Assembly: GCF_020360975.1 (NCBI RefSeq)
Contig: NW_025408676.1
Coordinates: 1,178,001-1,242,000 of the forward strand
DNA: 64,000 bases
Source: Hirsutella rhossiliensis
Taxonomy: Eukaryota; Ascomycota; Sordariomycetes; Hypocreales; Ophiocordycipitaceae
Direction of reading: 5' to 3'
Shown piece after piece: positions 25,113-36,609 of the stretch (positions are counted from its first letter, which is position 1; every line of letters begins with the position of its first letter). The position numbers and the translations under genes are program-made. The notes under the pieces were generated by a model, which did no database searches, had not been told where the DNA came from, and worked only from the letters and a program-made list of their open reading frames with translations.

Positions 25113-27558
25113 CTTATTAAGGCGACCTAGGAAAGGAGAGGACTTATAATTATAAGACTATAGCTTTAACTAAACTAAACCTAAACTAAGTATAAACCTC
25201 GCCGATTAAACTATAGACCGAATAAAACTAATATAACCTAACTAAACTAACCTTAATAGCTATAGAAAGAGACCTACTACTAAAAGACTATAACTAAATA
25301 AGACCTAACCTAGAACTAAACTAAGATAAAGCCGATAACTAGCCCCCCCCTTAAACTATAACCCTAGCCTAGCTCGTTAGTAGTAACGTTTACCTTATTA
25401 TCGTAGTAGGAATAATAAGACCCCCTTAAGGTAGTATATAGAGTATAGGAGGGAGTAACTTAAGGCTTACGAGGAGTATAAGGACTATTACTACTATAAG
25501 AACCCTAATAACGATAAGATAGACCTAACCCCGAACCTAAACTAAAGCTAGCTTAGATAGCTAGCTTATAAGATAAAGTAACGACTAGGGTTTATACTAA
25601 GGTAGGACCTATACTAGCGGCGGTATAAAGGCGTTTACTATAGCCTATACTATAACCTTAGATCTAGTTAAGGTTAAGACTAGCGATAATTTCGGCTAAG
25701 ACTAAACCGCGATAGCTATAAAGACGCTACTAAATAAAGTTAAGAGCGTTAGTAAGATCGGTAAGCGATATAAGATAGGGACGCTTTAAGGCGGGCTCGG
25801 CGCTAAGAGAACTACCGGGCTATAGCTCGGCGTTAAAGGGAGATATAGTTAGCTCCTAAGCTAGCTCCGCGACGGCTATAGGTATAGATACCTTAGCCTT
25901 AACCTTAGATAAGGCCTTAAACGCGGCTACCGCCTTACCCTTACCTTTACCTTTTCCTTTATCGAAAGGGACTAAGGCTAGAATAAGCTTAGTAAGACTA
26001 GTAAGATTAAAACCGCTATCCTTAGTATTAGGGCTATTACTAGTAATAAGATAGAAATAGTTAGTAAGATTATTAACTACTATAAAAGTCTTTTAAGTAA
26101 CTAAGAGTAACTTAGGCCTAACCTAAGCTAAGGTCTTAATAGTATTACCAAACTTACTTAAGTACTTCTTTAAGAACTTATATATATAGTAGGTATTATT
26201 TATAAAATAAGTAAAAGCTAATATAAGCGTCTTAATATTCTTAGCGACTATAGCTAGACTAAGGGTAGACTTACTTAACGCGCTCTTACCCTTAGTAGTA
26301 GGGGCCTTTTAACTAGCGTAAATATAAGTTTTTAGAGTAGCGCGATAAAAGCGCTCTTATATTAAACCCTTAATAAGGGAAGGGCTATTAACCTTAGACT
26401 ATACTTAGTAAAAGGTATTAGTAGCCTCCTTACCCTTAAAGGTAATCTAGAATATAGATTAATACTAAACTTAGATAGTACTATAGTAAGAAGGGGTTAC
26501 TTACTTAATAATAAGACTAATTAAAGTTAGTATAAGCGATATATACTTTAGCCTTTATAGCTATTAAAGTTAGTAAAAATACTAAAGGTAAGACTAACCT
26601 AAAATAAAGCTAGGATTAATACTTATAAGACTAGTTTTAATAGCTAGTAAAGGACTTATAGGTAAGCTTACTAGTAAGACGCCCGATATATATAAAATAT
26701 AAGATAGAGCGCTCCGATCCCGCTACTATAGCGACTTTCTTATAAAGAGGGGGTTTTAAAGAAAGTAAGCCGCTACTACCTAAGTTAGCTTCCTAGTTAG
26801 ATATTACGATATAATAATAAGCGAACTAAATATAGTACTAAAGAGACCTAGAGTTATAGAAATAAAGTAGGCGAGGTAGTAGTTAGGCCTATAAAAGAGA
26901 TAGATAATAAAGAGATAGGAGGAGGTATATATAGAACTAAGGGGGGAGGGTAGGTATATATAGGCGCGAGCTAGGCGCGTGTAATTAATAACTATAAGAT
27001 AAAAGGTAAATATAGGCCGCTATGCCCTTAATTAAGAAGTCGTATAGCTAGATAGGAACTAATTTACAATTAGCGGAGCTAGCTAACTAAATTTTCGATT
27101 AGCTAGCCCTACCTAAGAGCGACCTATACTAGCGCCTAGCCTAGTAACTAGATATTACCTACCCTACTAACTAATAGATAGATAAGCTAACGTAACCGCG
27201 GCTATATAACTACGATATAGGAGCTATAGTAAATAAAGGCGCCTATAAGTTAGGCCCTTAAAAAGAGACTACTACCTATAACCCTAAGCCTAGGCTAGCG
27301 AGCCTAGGCTATAGCCGCTTAAGATAGTAGCGGCTATAGCCTAAGAGGGCCCGCGCTAAGATATAATATTATAGGAAGAGCCCGCGGTAGCTAGCGTAAA
27401 TTTCCTATATACTACTACTATAACCTCGTTTAAGGTAAACCTATATTAAAAGAAGGGAGGGTTTTCCCTTAAGTACTTTAGTTTTTCCCTCTTATTTAAT
27501 ATTAAAGTTTTAAATACTTTTAGCTAGGTCCTTAGTATAATCTTAATAATAATAATAA
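25113..27558 (+). mobile_element. Tad1-like LINE copy B, 3' part
   Basis: Continuation of LINE B after the Copia insertion. It carries the same 2.4-kb 3' region as the other copies, including the antisense frame (about 25,760-26,600 on the minus strand) and the tail ending in TAA repeats at 27,545-27,558. It is followed by the second copy of the 15-bp target duplication. Confidence 0.85.
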
Positions 27559-28667
27559 TATCCTCTTTATTAATTAATTTTAATATCTTATTACTCTTTT
27601 CTTAGCTTCTTTTATATCTTTTTCTTTCTTTTTTAAAACTTATACTTATACTTTAAATAATTCTTTTCTTATCTTTACTTTATCTTAGTCGATTAGTCGC
27701 TAAGTTAAGTATTCTACCTTAAAAGGTAATACTAGTTCCTATTTATATAATAGGTAGAAAGCTAATATTCTATAAGACTTTTTAACTATTATTTAGTCTA
27801 TAAGGATTACTTAGTTAAGGTATTTAATCTACTTACCTTTTTTCTTTATTATTTTTATAAGTATTATTATTAACCTTTAATACCTTTATTTTACTACTAT
27901 ATTTACCTTTAAATTATATACTAAAGTTTAAATAACTTTAATACTTATATCCTTTAAGATATACTTAAAGTCTTTCTTTATTTTAGGCCCTTTATCGATT
28001 ATAGTATATAGTATTACGCTATACCTATAAATAATAAAAAGTATAAATTTAGTTATAGCTCTTATAGTAATTTCTTTAACTAAGGTTACTTTTACTTATT
28101 TAATAAGGTTATTTTATACTTTTATAAAGTATAAATACCTATAATTAAATAGTATATACTAGCTATTAAAGTAAATCTTACTTATAAGGTAGCTAGGTAT
28201 AGTTATAGTTATAACTTCCTAGGGTCTCTTAGTTATAAAGTATTAGTATTTTTTATAAAAAGAGATTATACTATAAATATCGTTTTAAAGGCTAGCTTAC
28301 TAATACCTATTCTTTATAAACGTATATATAACTTATTATCTTTTATATCTTATTTATATATAGTACTTTATAATAATCCTTTTTTATTTTTTTAGGTTAT
28401 TTATAACTAGTATAAGTCTCTTTTCTTTCTTTTTAAAGAGTCGCTAAAGCTTTTAATCTTTAATATAAAAATTTAGACTATTTAGATATAGCTTCTTATA
28501 GTCTTATTTAAAAAGGCTATCTAGCCGTTTTAATATTTAAAGGAAGTTTATAATTATCCTTAATTCCTTTAAATAGTCTTTTTATAGCTTAGTCTTTTAT
28601 ACTACGTTTAAGTAAAAGTCTATAAATTCTTTAATATCGCTTCTTATTTCCTTATTTAATATATTAA

Positions 28668-29430
28668 TTAATTAAGATTATACTAGTAACCTATCTAAAG
28701 GTATTTAGAACTTCGGCGTTAAATAGGAGGGAAAAACTAAAGTACTTAAAGGAAAACCCTCCCCTCTTTTCGTAGCTAGTCCGCCCTTATACTAGGTCGC
28801 GGTTATAATATATAGGAATCTTACGCTAGCTATTATAGGTATCGTTTTAGTTAGTTAGAATCGCGTTAACCCTACTATAAAGTAACCTTAGAAAGTAACT
28901 CCTTTATATACGTAAGGTATATAGCGTTAATCGGTAGTACGAGCGTTTTTAGTTAATAGTTAATTATATAATTATCCTTAACCTTATCCTATAACGATAT
29001 CTTCCTAAGCTCTACCTTATTTTTTCCCGCTATAAGGCTTAGCGGGCTAATTTTTATTAATACCGGCTTTTAGCTAGGCTAATAGTCGGGTTATCGTACT
29101 AGCTTTACGCTATACTTATTAAGTTACTAGTATCGGCCCTAGGTTTTTATTTTCCTAGTTAGGGGGCCCGGACTAGGGTTAGGGGGAGGTCTTAATAAAT
29201 TCATCGCTAGGTCTAGGTAGGCGAGGTCCGGGCTAGCCTACTTATAGCGGGGCTAGACTGCTAGTATATCTATAAGCGCTTCTAAAAGCGCTAATTAGCT
29301 AATTAATAAGTAGGTTAGCGTAGTCTACTAGTCCGACTAAAAATTAATCGTGCCCTTAGCTAGATTCGAACTAACTCTAGTATTATAGCTAGCAGACTTC
29401 CTAGGTATATAACTACTATACTACGAGGGG
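28668..29430 (-). mobile_element. SINE-like element with tRNA-related head and LINE-derived tail (763 bp)
   Basis: Flanked by a perfect 16-bp target duplication, TTATTTAATATATTAA (28,652-28,667 and 29,431-29,446). On the minus strand it begins exactly with a tRNA-like head (29,430-29,351) with A- and B-box matches. A body of about 550 bp with no recognised coding follows. The last 130 bp or so resemble the 3' tail of the resident Tad1-like LINE (GAGGGGAGGGTTTTCC, TTAAGTACTTTAGTTTTTCC, AAGTTCTAAATACC, AGTATAATCTTAA) and end in a TTAA repeat. This is the structure expected of a SINE mobilised by a partner LINE. RIP is moderate. Confidence 0.75.
29351..29430 (-). promoter_or_regulatory. tRNA-related RNA polymerase III promoter-like head of the SINE
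   Basis: On the minus strand the A-box-like TAGTATAGTAG (29,423-29,413) matches the TRGYnnARnnG consensus. The B-box-like AGTTCGAATCT (29,372-29,362) matches GGTTCGAATCC with two changes. The ends CCCCTCG...AAGGGCA can only partly pair as an acceptor stem, and the anticodon arm does not fold cleanly. It is therefore tRNA-derived rather than a tRNA gene. Confidence 0.7.
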
Positions 29431-31505
29431 TTATTTAATATATTAAACGGTCCTTTAAGCTTTCTTAAGAGTTTATTAGCTATACTATTTTTCTTACCTT
29501 TAATATATTATATAGTAAAGTTAAAAAGGAAAATATAGCTTATTTAGTAAGTTACTATAGCTTTAAAGACGTCTTTAAAGGCACTATTTAGTTAATTAAC
29601 TAAGACCTATATATTAGTTTCTAAGATAAAATATATACTATATAAGTATATTCTTAGTCTCTTAAGTATACTTAATATAGCTTTATACTCCCTCTTTATT
29701 ATATTATATTTAGTTTTTACTAGTAATTATATTTTACTTTTAAACCTTATAGGGCGCCTCTTTTTATTAATAATTTATATTAAGACTGCTCCTTAGCTAA
29801 GTAAACTAATATTATATATTAAAATAATTTCTCTTCTTTCTAAGCTAACGTTAAGGGATACTAAAAAGACTAAATTAATAATAGCTTCCTTAAAGGTAGC
29901 TATCGCTTTTACTTATTTATCTTTTTATTCCTAATAAACTTCTTTCTTTAATAGGTCTATAAAGGGTTTTACTAAAATAGTAAACTATTTAATCTAGATT
30001 TAATAATATCCTATAATACTAAGGAAAGCTTTAATATATATTATATTAAGGCATCTTATTTATTCCTTAATTTTAATAACTTTAGCTTTTATAAAGCACC
30101 TTTTATTTATTTTATAGATATAACTAATAACTTTAGTTACTTATTAATAGAATTTCGATTTAGCCCTTATAATTATATAACTAAAAAGTTTAATATTAAC
30201 TAAGACTTTATTAAGGTTAATAAGGTATTTAAAGATAAATATCCTTACTCTTAGCGCTACTTCTTTATTATTATATATTATATTAAGCCCTTTAATACCT
30301 ATATTATTAAGGAAATTCCTATAAATATTTAGTATAAGGTCTTATAAGATTCTTTATATTATCCTTATAAATTAGCTAACTAAGTTTATAGCCCTTTAAG
30401 GAAGTATATATATATATAAGAAGCTAATAAGTATTATAAATATCGTTAAGTTATAGCTTTTAATATTAAGAGGGATCTAATTATAGCTTAAAAAAAGGTC
30501 TAGGAGGGAAAGGATCTTATATATTAAGAAGTAGTTACTAAACTTATCTATATTTAATAGTAGGTTTATATCTTTTATTATAATAGTATTTATATATATA
30601 GCGGAATTAATTAAGCGTAGTTCTTTATCTTTCTTTACTACTAAGAAAAAGGGGTTCTTATAGGGCCTATACTTTTTTTTAAGGACTCTTATTTCTAATT
30701 TAATTTTAAGGATATCGATAACTTTTTACTTTATTACTTTTAGGATTAAGATTAAAGCTACTTACTATACTTTATATTTTATTATCCTAATAACTTATAA
30801 AGGGGCTATAGCTAGGTCGACTTTACTTTTTTCTATAAAGTCTTAAGATAACGCTACTTCCTTATTAAATAAAATAATATTAAAGATCTAGATTTCTACT
30901 TTTATAAGAAAGCCCTTAAATTATTTATAAATTACTTTAAGTTTCTATTATATTAGCCGCTTTCCTTTTTATATACTTAAGAATTTTCCTATTTAATATT
31001 CTAGGTAGGGTCTAAGCTATATCTTATCTTTAATAGTATTTTATTTAGTCTTCTTTTAGTTAAGGTCCCTTTTTAGCGTTAAGCTATTTAATAAAGTATC
31101 GTTAATAAGGTTAATCTTATTTACTTTTCTTTTAAAGAGAGTATTAACTCTTAGATTATATAATCTAATAGGTCGTTTCCTTCCTCTCTTAACTTTAACC
31201 TTTTAGATCTTTCTTAACTTCTTTCTAGCTCTAATAATATTTCTCTTAAATTCTCTTTTAGCTTTTATAACTATAACTTTAATAATCTCTTTTATTATTT
31301 TAGATTTAATAGCTAGAATCGCCTTATCTCCTTTATCTATAATTAATTACTATTATACTAATACTATTAAAGGCTTATTTATACTAGTATAAGCTAAGTT
31401 AAGGACTTAGTTAGCGCCCTTTTTATAACTAAGGATCTTACTTCTTAGTAAGAGAATCTTAGCTATTAAGGTATTTATAAAAGGTTCTCTTTATAATTAT
31501 TAATA

Positions 31506-34115
31506 AAGGGGTATTATATCGTTCTTATAGCTAGATATTAAGGGCGTATTTAATATAGTTAATTATAATAAGCTTATAAAGGAACTAAAGCTTAAGAGAT
31601 ACCTTAGATAGCTTATAAGCTTAATATAAAGCTTTATAAGTAATAGAAGATCGACCCTTTACTTTAATAAGAGGACCTTAGAGCTAACTTAAGTATTAAT
31701 AAGAGTCCTTTAAAGCTCCCCTTTATCCTTAATCTTATTTCTATACTATATAACCCCTTTATATAAAAGGCTTAGTATAATATATAGTATTTATACTATT
31801 AGCTTCGCTAATAATATAAATATAGTTAGTATTAAACCTAATAAAGCTATTATAGTAGTATACTTAAAGGAAGCTTAAAGGGTATATATAGAGTAAGCGA
31901 CTAAGTTTATAGTTACTTTTAAACTATTAAAGAGTAAGTTAATATACTTTATATAAAGGAGATAAGTAATAATAATATTAGTTTACTTTAAGGCTAATAT
32001 AGTAACTTTAGTTTAAAAGGCCCGCTTACTAAAGGTCTATATAAGGAACGGTGTTCCTACTATAAATAAAGCAGCTATAATATACTCTCCCGATTATATA
32101 AGCTAATAAGTAGTATATTAATTATAGACAAAATCTCATCCTATAGAGTAAGAATCGCTCGTTATTTTGCATGTTATTATATATTAAACGGGTTGCCGGT
32201 TATCGTATAATCGGGAATCGAAGGAACAGAGCTAGCTTAGAATGCTAGCTAAGACCTCTTAAGAATACCGGCACGACCAACCTCCTCTAAACACAAATAT
32301 TAGTGGAACTAAGATACTTCTAGATTTACTCGAGATATCATAGAATTCCCTAGTCTCAGGGCTATACGGCAGCCTAAATCTGGTCCCGAAAGGTTCTTCC
32401 GTTCAGCTACAATTGTCTATATAAGACAGCATGTCCGCTAGTAGATAAATAGAGAATCATTAACTTTAATACCTCTTCTATACACTAATATACTACTAAT
32501 AAATTCCGTTGAAAATCCTACCTTATACTCCTTCTTCCCCTCTATCACGTAGTCTTACGTGATTCCTTAATTTCCTAAAATTCCGCTTTTGCTTATATAC
32601 CTTTAGAGTCTAAGTATATTAAAAACTATATTAAAAGACGTACTTAAAATAGCTCTAAGTAAAGTTAAAGTACTAAACTATAGCCTTAACTAAGCTTATA
32701 GTATTTATATAGAGCTATACCTTACTATACGCTAAAGAAGTCTATAGTAAGGTAATCTAGTCTTTAATCTCTTATATTATAGTTATATTCTATAAAATAA
32801 CGCTTATAAAAGGGAAACTATATAAGATCGCGTAGGACCTTACCTAGGACTAGTTAGCTTACTTTTAAGTAGTAATAAGCGCTTACTATATAACCTTAGT
32901 CTATTAAGTTAAAGTAAAGGTATAGGTACCCTTAATTAACCTTTACTTAAACTAAAGAATAATAAATACCCTTTAAAGGCTAAAGGACTTAGGGCTCTTA
33001 GGCTAAATCTAATACGCGTTTAATACCGTTGTAGTTATATTTAAAAGGAGGCGATATTAAGGAGAGAGTAAGCCTTTAATAGCGCTACTTTTAAGTAGAC
33101 TACCCTTTATAAAGGAGATAAAGGGGGTCTAGGGCTAGATAGGATTAAATAACCTCTTAGATAAAGCTAAGTTACTTAAAAAGCTAAATAAGGAATAGGC
33201 CGCTTAATAAAACGCTAGGAAAGATATAATTTAATAATACTAAACTACTTTTTACCCTACTAACTTCCTACCTTAGTTTAATAAAGTAATAATACTAAAC
33301 TATTATAAGGGCCTCCTTAAGTATATTAATATAATAATTACTTAGATATATATAAGAAAGATTAAGCTTAATAACTTCCTTTTTAATTAATAGGTCCTTG
33401 ATATAGTTTCGCTAATATATACTTATAAATAAAAATAAAATACTATCTACTATATAATAATTAACTATCTATTAATAGTAAAGGTAAGGGAGTCCCTCTT
33501 AATATAAGCTTAAGATATAAGTAATATAAAAGCAGGCCTTTAAGGGAAAAGGATAGTAGCGCCGCTAGCGTAATAGTTCCTTTACTTAGGTAGGCTCTAT
33601 TAGTTTAACCTAGCTTAAAGGCTATATATAGATATACTAGATAATAAGACTAAGGTCGCGCTAGAGATAAAGCGGCCCTAACTAAGACTACCCTAGCTAA
33701 CTACTTCCCTTACTAAGGCGACCTAGGAAGGGAGAGGACCTATAATAATAAGATTATAGCTTTAACTAAACTAAACCTAAACTAAGCGTAAACCTCGCTA
33801 ATTAAACTATAGACTAAATAAAACTAATATAACTTAACTAAACCGACCTTAATAGCTATAGAATAAGACCTACTATTAAAAGACTATAATTAAATAAGAC
33901 TTAACTTAGAACTAAACTAAGATAGAGCTAATAACTAGCCCCCCTTAAACTATAACCTTAGCCTAGCTTATTAATAGTAACGTTTACTTTGTTATTATAG
34001 CGGGAATAATAAGACCCCCTTAAGGTAGTAAGCGGGGTATAGAAAGGAATAACCTAAGGCTTATAAGGAGTATAGGGACTACTACTACTACTATAAGAAG
34101 CTTAATAATAACTAG
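31506..34115 (+). mobile_element. Tad1-like LINE copy C, left segment
   Basis: 5'-truncated copy that starts within RT (equivalent to copy A position about 78) and runs through the C-terminal zinc motif into the 3' region. LDIKGVFN-like sequence is near 31,530-31,560. It is interrupted by solo LTR-2 (32,040-32,607; duplication GTCTA) and, after 34,115, by the 3-kb element. I did not find a convincing target duplication for copy C itself. Confidence 0.85.
32040..32607 (+). repeat. Solo LTR-2, lightly RIPed (568 bp)
   Basis: Same family as solo LTR-1, in opposite orientation. It begins TATAAGGAACGG, ends ATACCTTTAGA and is flanked by GTCTA (32,035-32,039; 32,608-32,612). CpA/TpG are common here (TTTTGCATGTTATT, AACACAAATATTAGTGG) while the surrounding LINE has almost none. 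It therefore inserted after most RIP of LINE C, or escaped later rounds. Confidence 0.87.
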
Positions 34116-34637
34116 TTTAACGGGGGCATCTATACCCTAAGGAATATATAGCCCGCGTAGTAGAGTCTTTAGTAAGGTCCTTAGTAGGGTCCTTAGTAAA
34201 GTCTCTAGCTAGCCCTCTTCTTAATTAGATAATCCCTTAGCCCTTATTCGTCTAGGGAAAAAGGAGGGAAAATTCGGTCTATAAAAGAGGTCTCTTTTCC
34301 TCCTTAGCTAGCGGACAGTATTAGTATTATCTTCTTCTTTTATTATTAGCATTATCTTTTTCTTTTATTATTAGTATTATCTTCTTCTTTTATTATTAAT
34401 ATCGATATCTTCTTCTATTAGTATTATCTTCTTCTTTTATTATTTAGTATTATTATCTTCTTCTATATCCTCTTTTACTAATATACCTTTTTAGCCCTCT
34501 TTGCCTTTGCCTTACCCTGCCTAGTGCTTTCTCGTTTCCTTCGTTCCCCTTAGACCCCCTCGTCCTTCGGTATCTAGCTACTGCTATTGCCGTTAGCGTG
34601 GGTGTGTCTTTAGGTGTGTGCCGCAGCTACCGTTAAA
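34116..34637 (+). repeat. Left direct terminal repeat (522 bp)
   Basis: Contains a TATA-like TATAAAAG at 34,280-34,287 followed by a pyrimidine-rich tract, then about four units of a roughly 23-bp TATTAG-ATTATCTTCTTCTTTTAT repeat (34,320-34,450). The outer three quarters are RIPed. From about 34,500 inward CpA/TpG return (GCCTTTGCCTTACCCTGCC). Confidence 0.85.
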
Positions 34638-36609
34638 ACTGGTCTCTAGGGCGTGAAGCTTCTGTTTCCCTTTCCCTCTCTCCCTTTCCCTCTCTCCCTC
34701 TCCCTCTCTCTCTCGAGAAGAGGAAGAAGATACGAAAAGGGCAGAGCTAAACGAACTGCGCCGGTGCTGCCGCACCTTTCCCGTCGAGATAAGCGCTAGG
34801 CAGGGAAAGATTTCACCGACTTTTTTTCTTTTCCCCCAGCCGTTGGCCCAGCCGTTGGCCCAGCCGTTGGCCCAGCCGTTGGCCCAGCCGTTGGCCCAGC
34901 CGTTGGCCCAGCCGTTGGCCCAGCCGTTGGCCCAGCCGTTGGCCTAGACCATGGCCCCTGCCCCTGTCCCGGCCGAAGTCCCCTGCCCTAGCCGGAGTCC
35001 CTTGCACTAGACGGAACTTTCTTTTTTTAACGAACCGAACTTTCCTCCTAGGCAGAGCTTTCTTTTTCGATAGAGCTCTCCGGCAGGCTCTATCTACGGC
35101 AGCTACTTTAGTTACAGACGGGGACGTCTGGTCTTTGTTGTGGAGGGAAGACACCTGCGCCAGCAGCAGCAGCGGACTTTTCTGGTTTTCTTTCTCTGCC
35201 AATACGACAACTTCTTTAGCAGCTTCCACGGGACCAGCAGCTTCCACGGGACCAACAGCTCCACGGGACCAACAGCTCTACGGGACTGGCAGTCTCTACA
35301 GTCTCGACAGCTCCTTCGGCCACAGTCCCGACAGCTTCCCTAGCTACGGTCTTAACACCCCCTCGGCTACGGTCTTTTGCAAGCTCTTTCTGCAGCAGTC
35401 TTCTTGGCAGTCTTCTTCTTGGCAGTCTCTTCTTTCGGCAATCTTCGATAATTTCCTCGGCAGCGCCTCTAGCACGGCAGTCTTCGCCTCTAGCACGGCA
35501 GACTTCTTCGTCTAGCACGGCAGCTTCCTTTGATTTTATTCTTTCCCGCACGATTAGATGGTCCTAACGGCTCCTTCGGCACTAATGGCCCGGACTAACA
35601 GCTCCTTCGGCACTAATGGCCCGGACCAACGGCTCCCCTTGGCACCTATTCTGACCATCCGATTACGCACCTAGAGACTGCAGGTACCCCTCTTTTCCGT
35701 CCCGGCAGACGATTTCTTCCTTGGCAGATAGTGCCGATAGACAACCTTTTCCGTCCTGGTAGACGATTTCTTCCTTAGCAGACGTTCCGGCAGACAACCT
35801 TTTCTGTCCCGGCAGGCGATTTCCTCTTTGGCAGACATTCCGGCAGACAACTTTTTCCGTCCCGGCAGGCGATTTCCCCGGCAAACTTCCTTTATAGCAG
35901 ACGGACCTTTCCCTAAGCAGACAGCTTCTTCCTCGATAGACCTTTTTCCTTAGTAGACGACTTTCGCGATAGACGACCTTTCCGACAGCAATAATAGCAC
36001 GTAAGAGATCCTTCCTTCCGCCCTTTCCCGGCACGGTCCGTAGTAGCCGACGCGGCAGGCACCTTTAAGCAGTCTTAACGAAAGTATAAAAAATCCCCCC
36101 TTTTCGAAATACCTAAAATAAATAAGATAAGAATAGCAATCTCCGGTATTCTCCTCCTAGGTATAGGTATTTGCCTAGGTAAAGCTAGCTAGACGTAAAA
36201 GTCGCCGGGGGAAAAGAGGGTATAATTTTTAAATTTTAAATGATTTTTCCGGGTATTTCTCTAGGGACTTTTTCCCCTTTTCCTTTAAGATTTCTTTCCT
36301 CTACCTTCCTTATTAGCTTCTTCTTTCCTTTGCCTATAAGGATCTCTTTTCTTTCCCTCTATTGCTATTTCTTACCGTTGGTCTTTATTTGGCCTATTGG
36401 CCCGTTGCTTGGTCTGTCCCTTGGTCTCTCGTTGGCCTATTCCTTGGCCCGCTGCTTGGTCTATTCCTTGGTCTCCCGTTGCGCTGTTTCTTGCCTGCTT
36501 GCCGCTTGGCTGCTTGGCTGCTTGCCTAATTATCTGTTTCTTTATTCCTTGGCTGTTGCCTGCTTGCTTACCTAGCAGACGAGGGCGTCTGTTCTTTATT
36601 GTAGAGGAG
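34638..36609. other. Core of the 3-kb element, CpA-rich, with degenerate repeats
   Basis: Unlike its surroundings this core keeps CpA and TpG. It is built of degenerate tandem repeats: a 12-bp array (34,835-34,945), CAGC-TCCACGGGACCAA units (35,222-35,290), a duplicated CTCCTTCGGCACTAATGGCC (35,570-35,632), CGGCAGAC-GATTTC units (35,700-35,890), and CTTGGTCT/GGCC units (36,390-36,500). Several overlapping frames are open on the minus strand (35,247-34,813; 35,551-35,216; 36,034-35,663). Their products are low-complexity and basic or charged, with no recognised domain. I treat them as repeat-driven openness, possibly a decayed cargo gene. Confidence 0.55.
34835..34945. repeat. 12-bp tandem repeat, about 9 units
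   Basis: Perfect or near-perfect CCAGCCGTTGGC units. On the minus strand they encode GQRL tetrapeptides at the C terminus of a 144-codon open frame (35,247-34,813) that ends in a short basic tail. The unit is itself nearly palindromic (GCCNNNGGC). Confidence 0.9.

Larger units (their letters stand above)
27620..30690 (-). pseudogene. Gypsy-3 pol remnant: RT, RNase H, integrase (split by SINE)
   Basis: On the minus strand, RT shows NPFFLVVKKDKELRLINSA followed by INTIIIKDINLLLNIDKFSNYF and LLDLFLSY. This matches a fungal Gypsy branch whose RT reads INAAxxINxVTIRDANLPP...DEFSE and SLVDFFSGYDQ. Integrase follows with DKGPKIKKDFK (family DxGxEN) and a degenerate AYHPQ-NG-VERxH block, ending in a basic, helical tail (KKKEKDIKEAKKRVIRY) near 27,640-27,600. 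About 1 kb of RT/RNase H sequence lies right of the SINE and integrase lies left of it. It is inactive. Confidence 0.7.
27559..31505 (-). mobile_element. Third Ty3/Gypsy family, minus strand, partial
   Basis: RIPed, AT-rich Gypsy remnant read right to left. RT lies near 30,690-30,400, and integrase near 28,400-27,620. A SINE-like element splits it (28,668-29,430), and LINE B inserted at its left edge. No LTR was identified. Sequence right of about 30,800 is probably gag/protease but I could not confirm motifs there. The RT motif set differs from the other two Gypsy families. Confidence 0.72.

Noticed and set aside
29351..29430. A functional tRNA gene
   Set aside because: A and B boxes are present, but the acceptor stem and anticodon arm do not pair properly and the unit starts a transposon-like element with a target duplication.
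28668..29430. A simple 5'-truncated LINE copy in reverse orientation
   Set aside because: Only the last 130 bp or so match the LINE. The rest is unrelated and starts with a tRNA-like head exactly at the target duplication.
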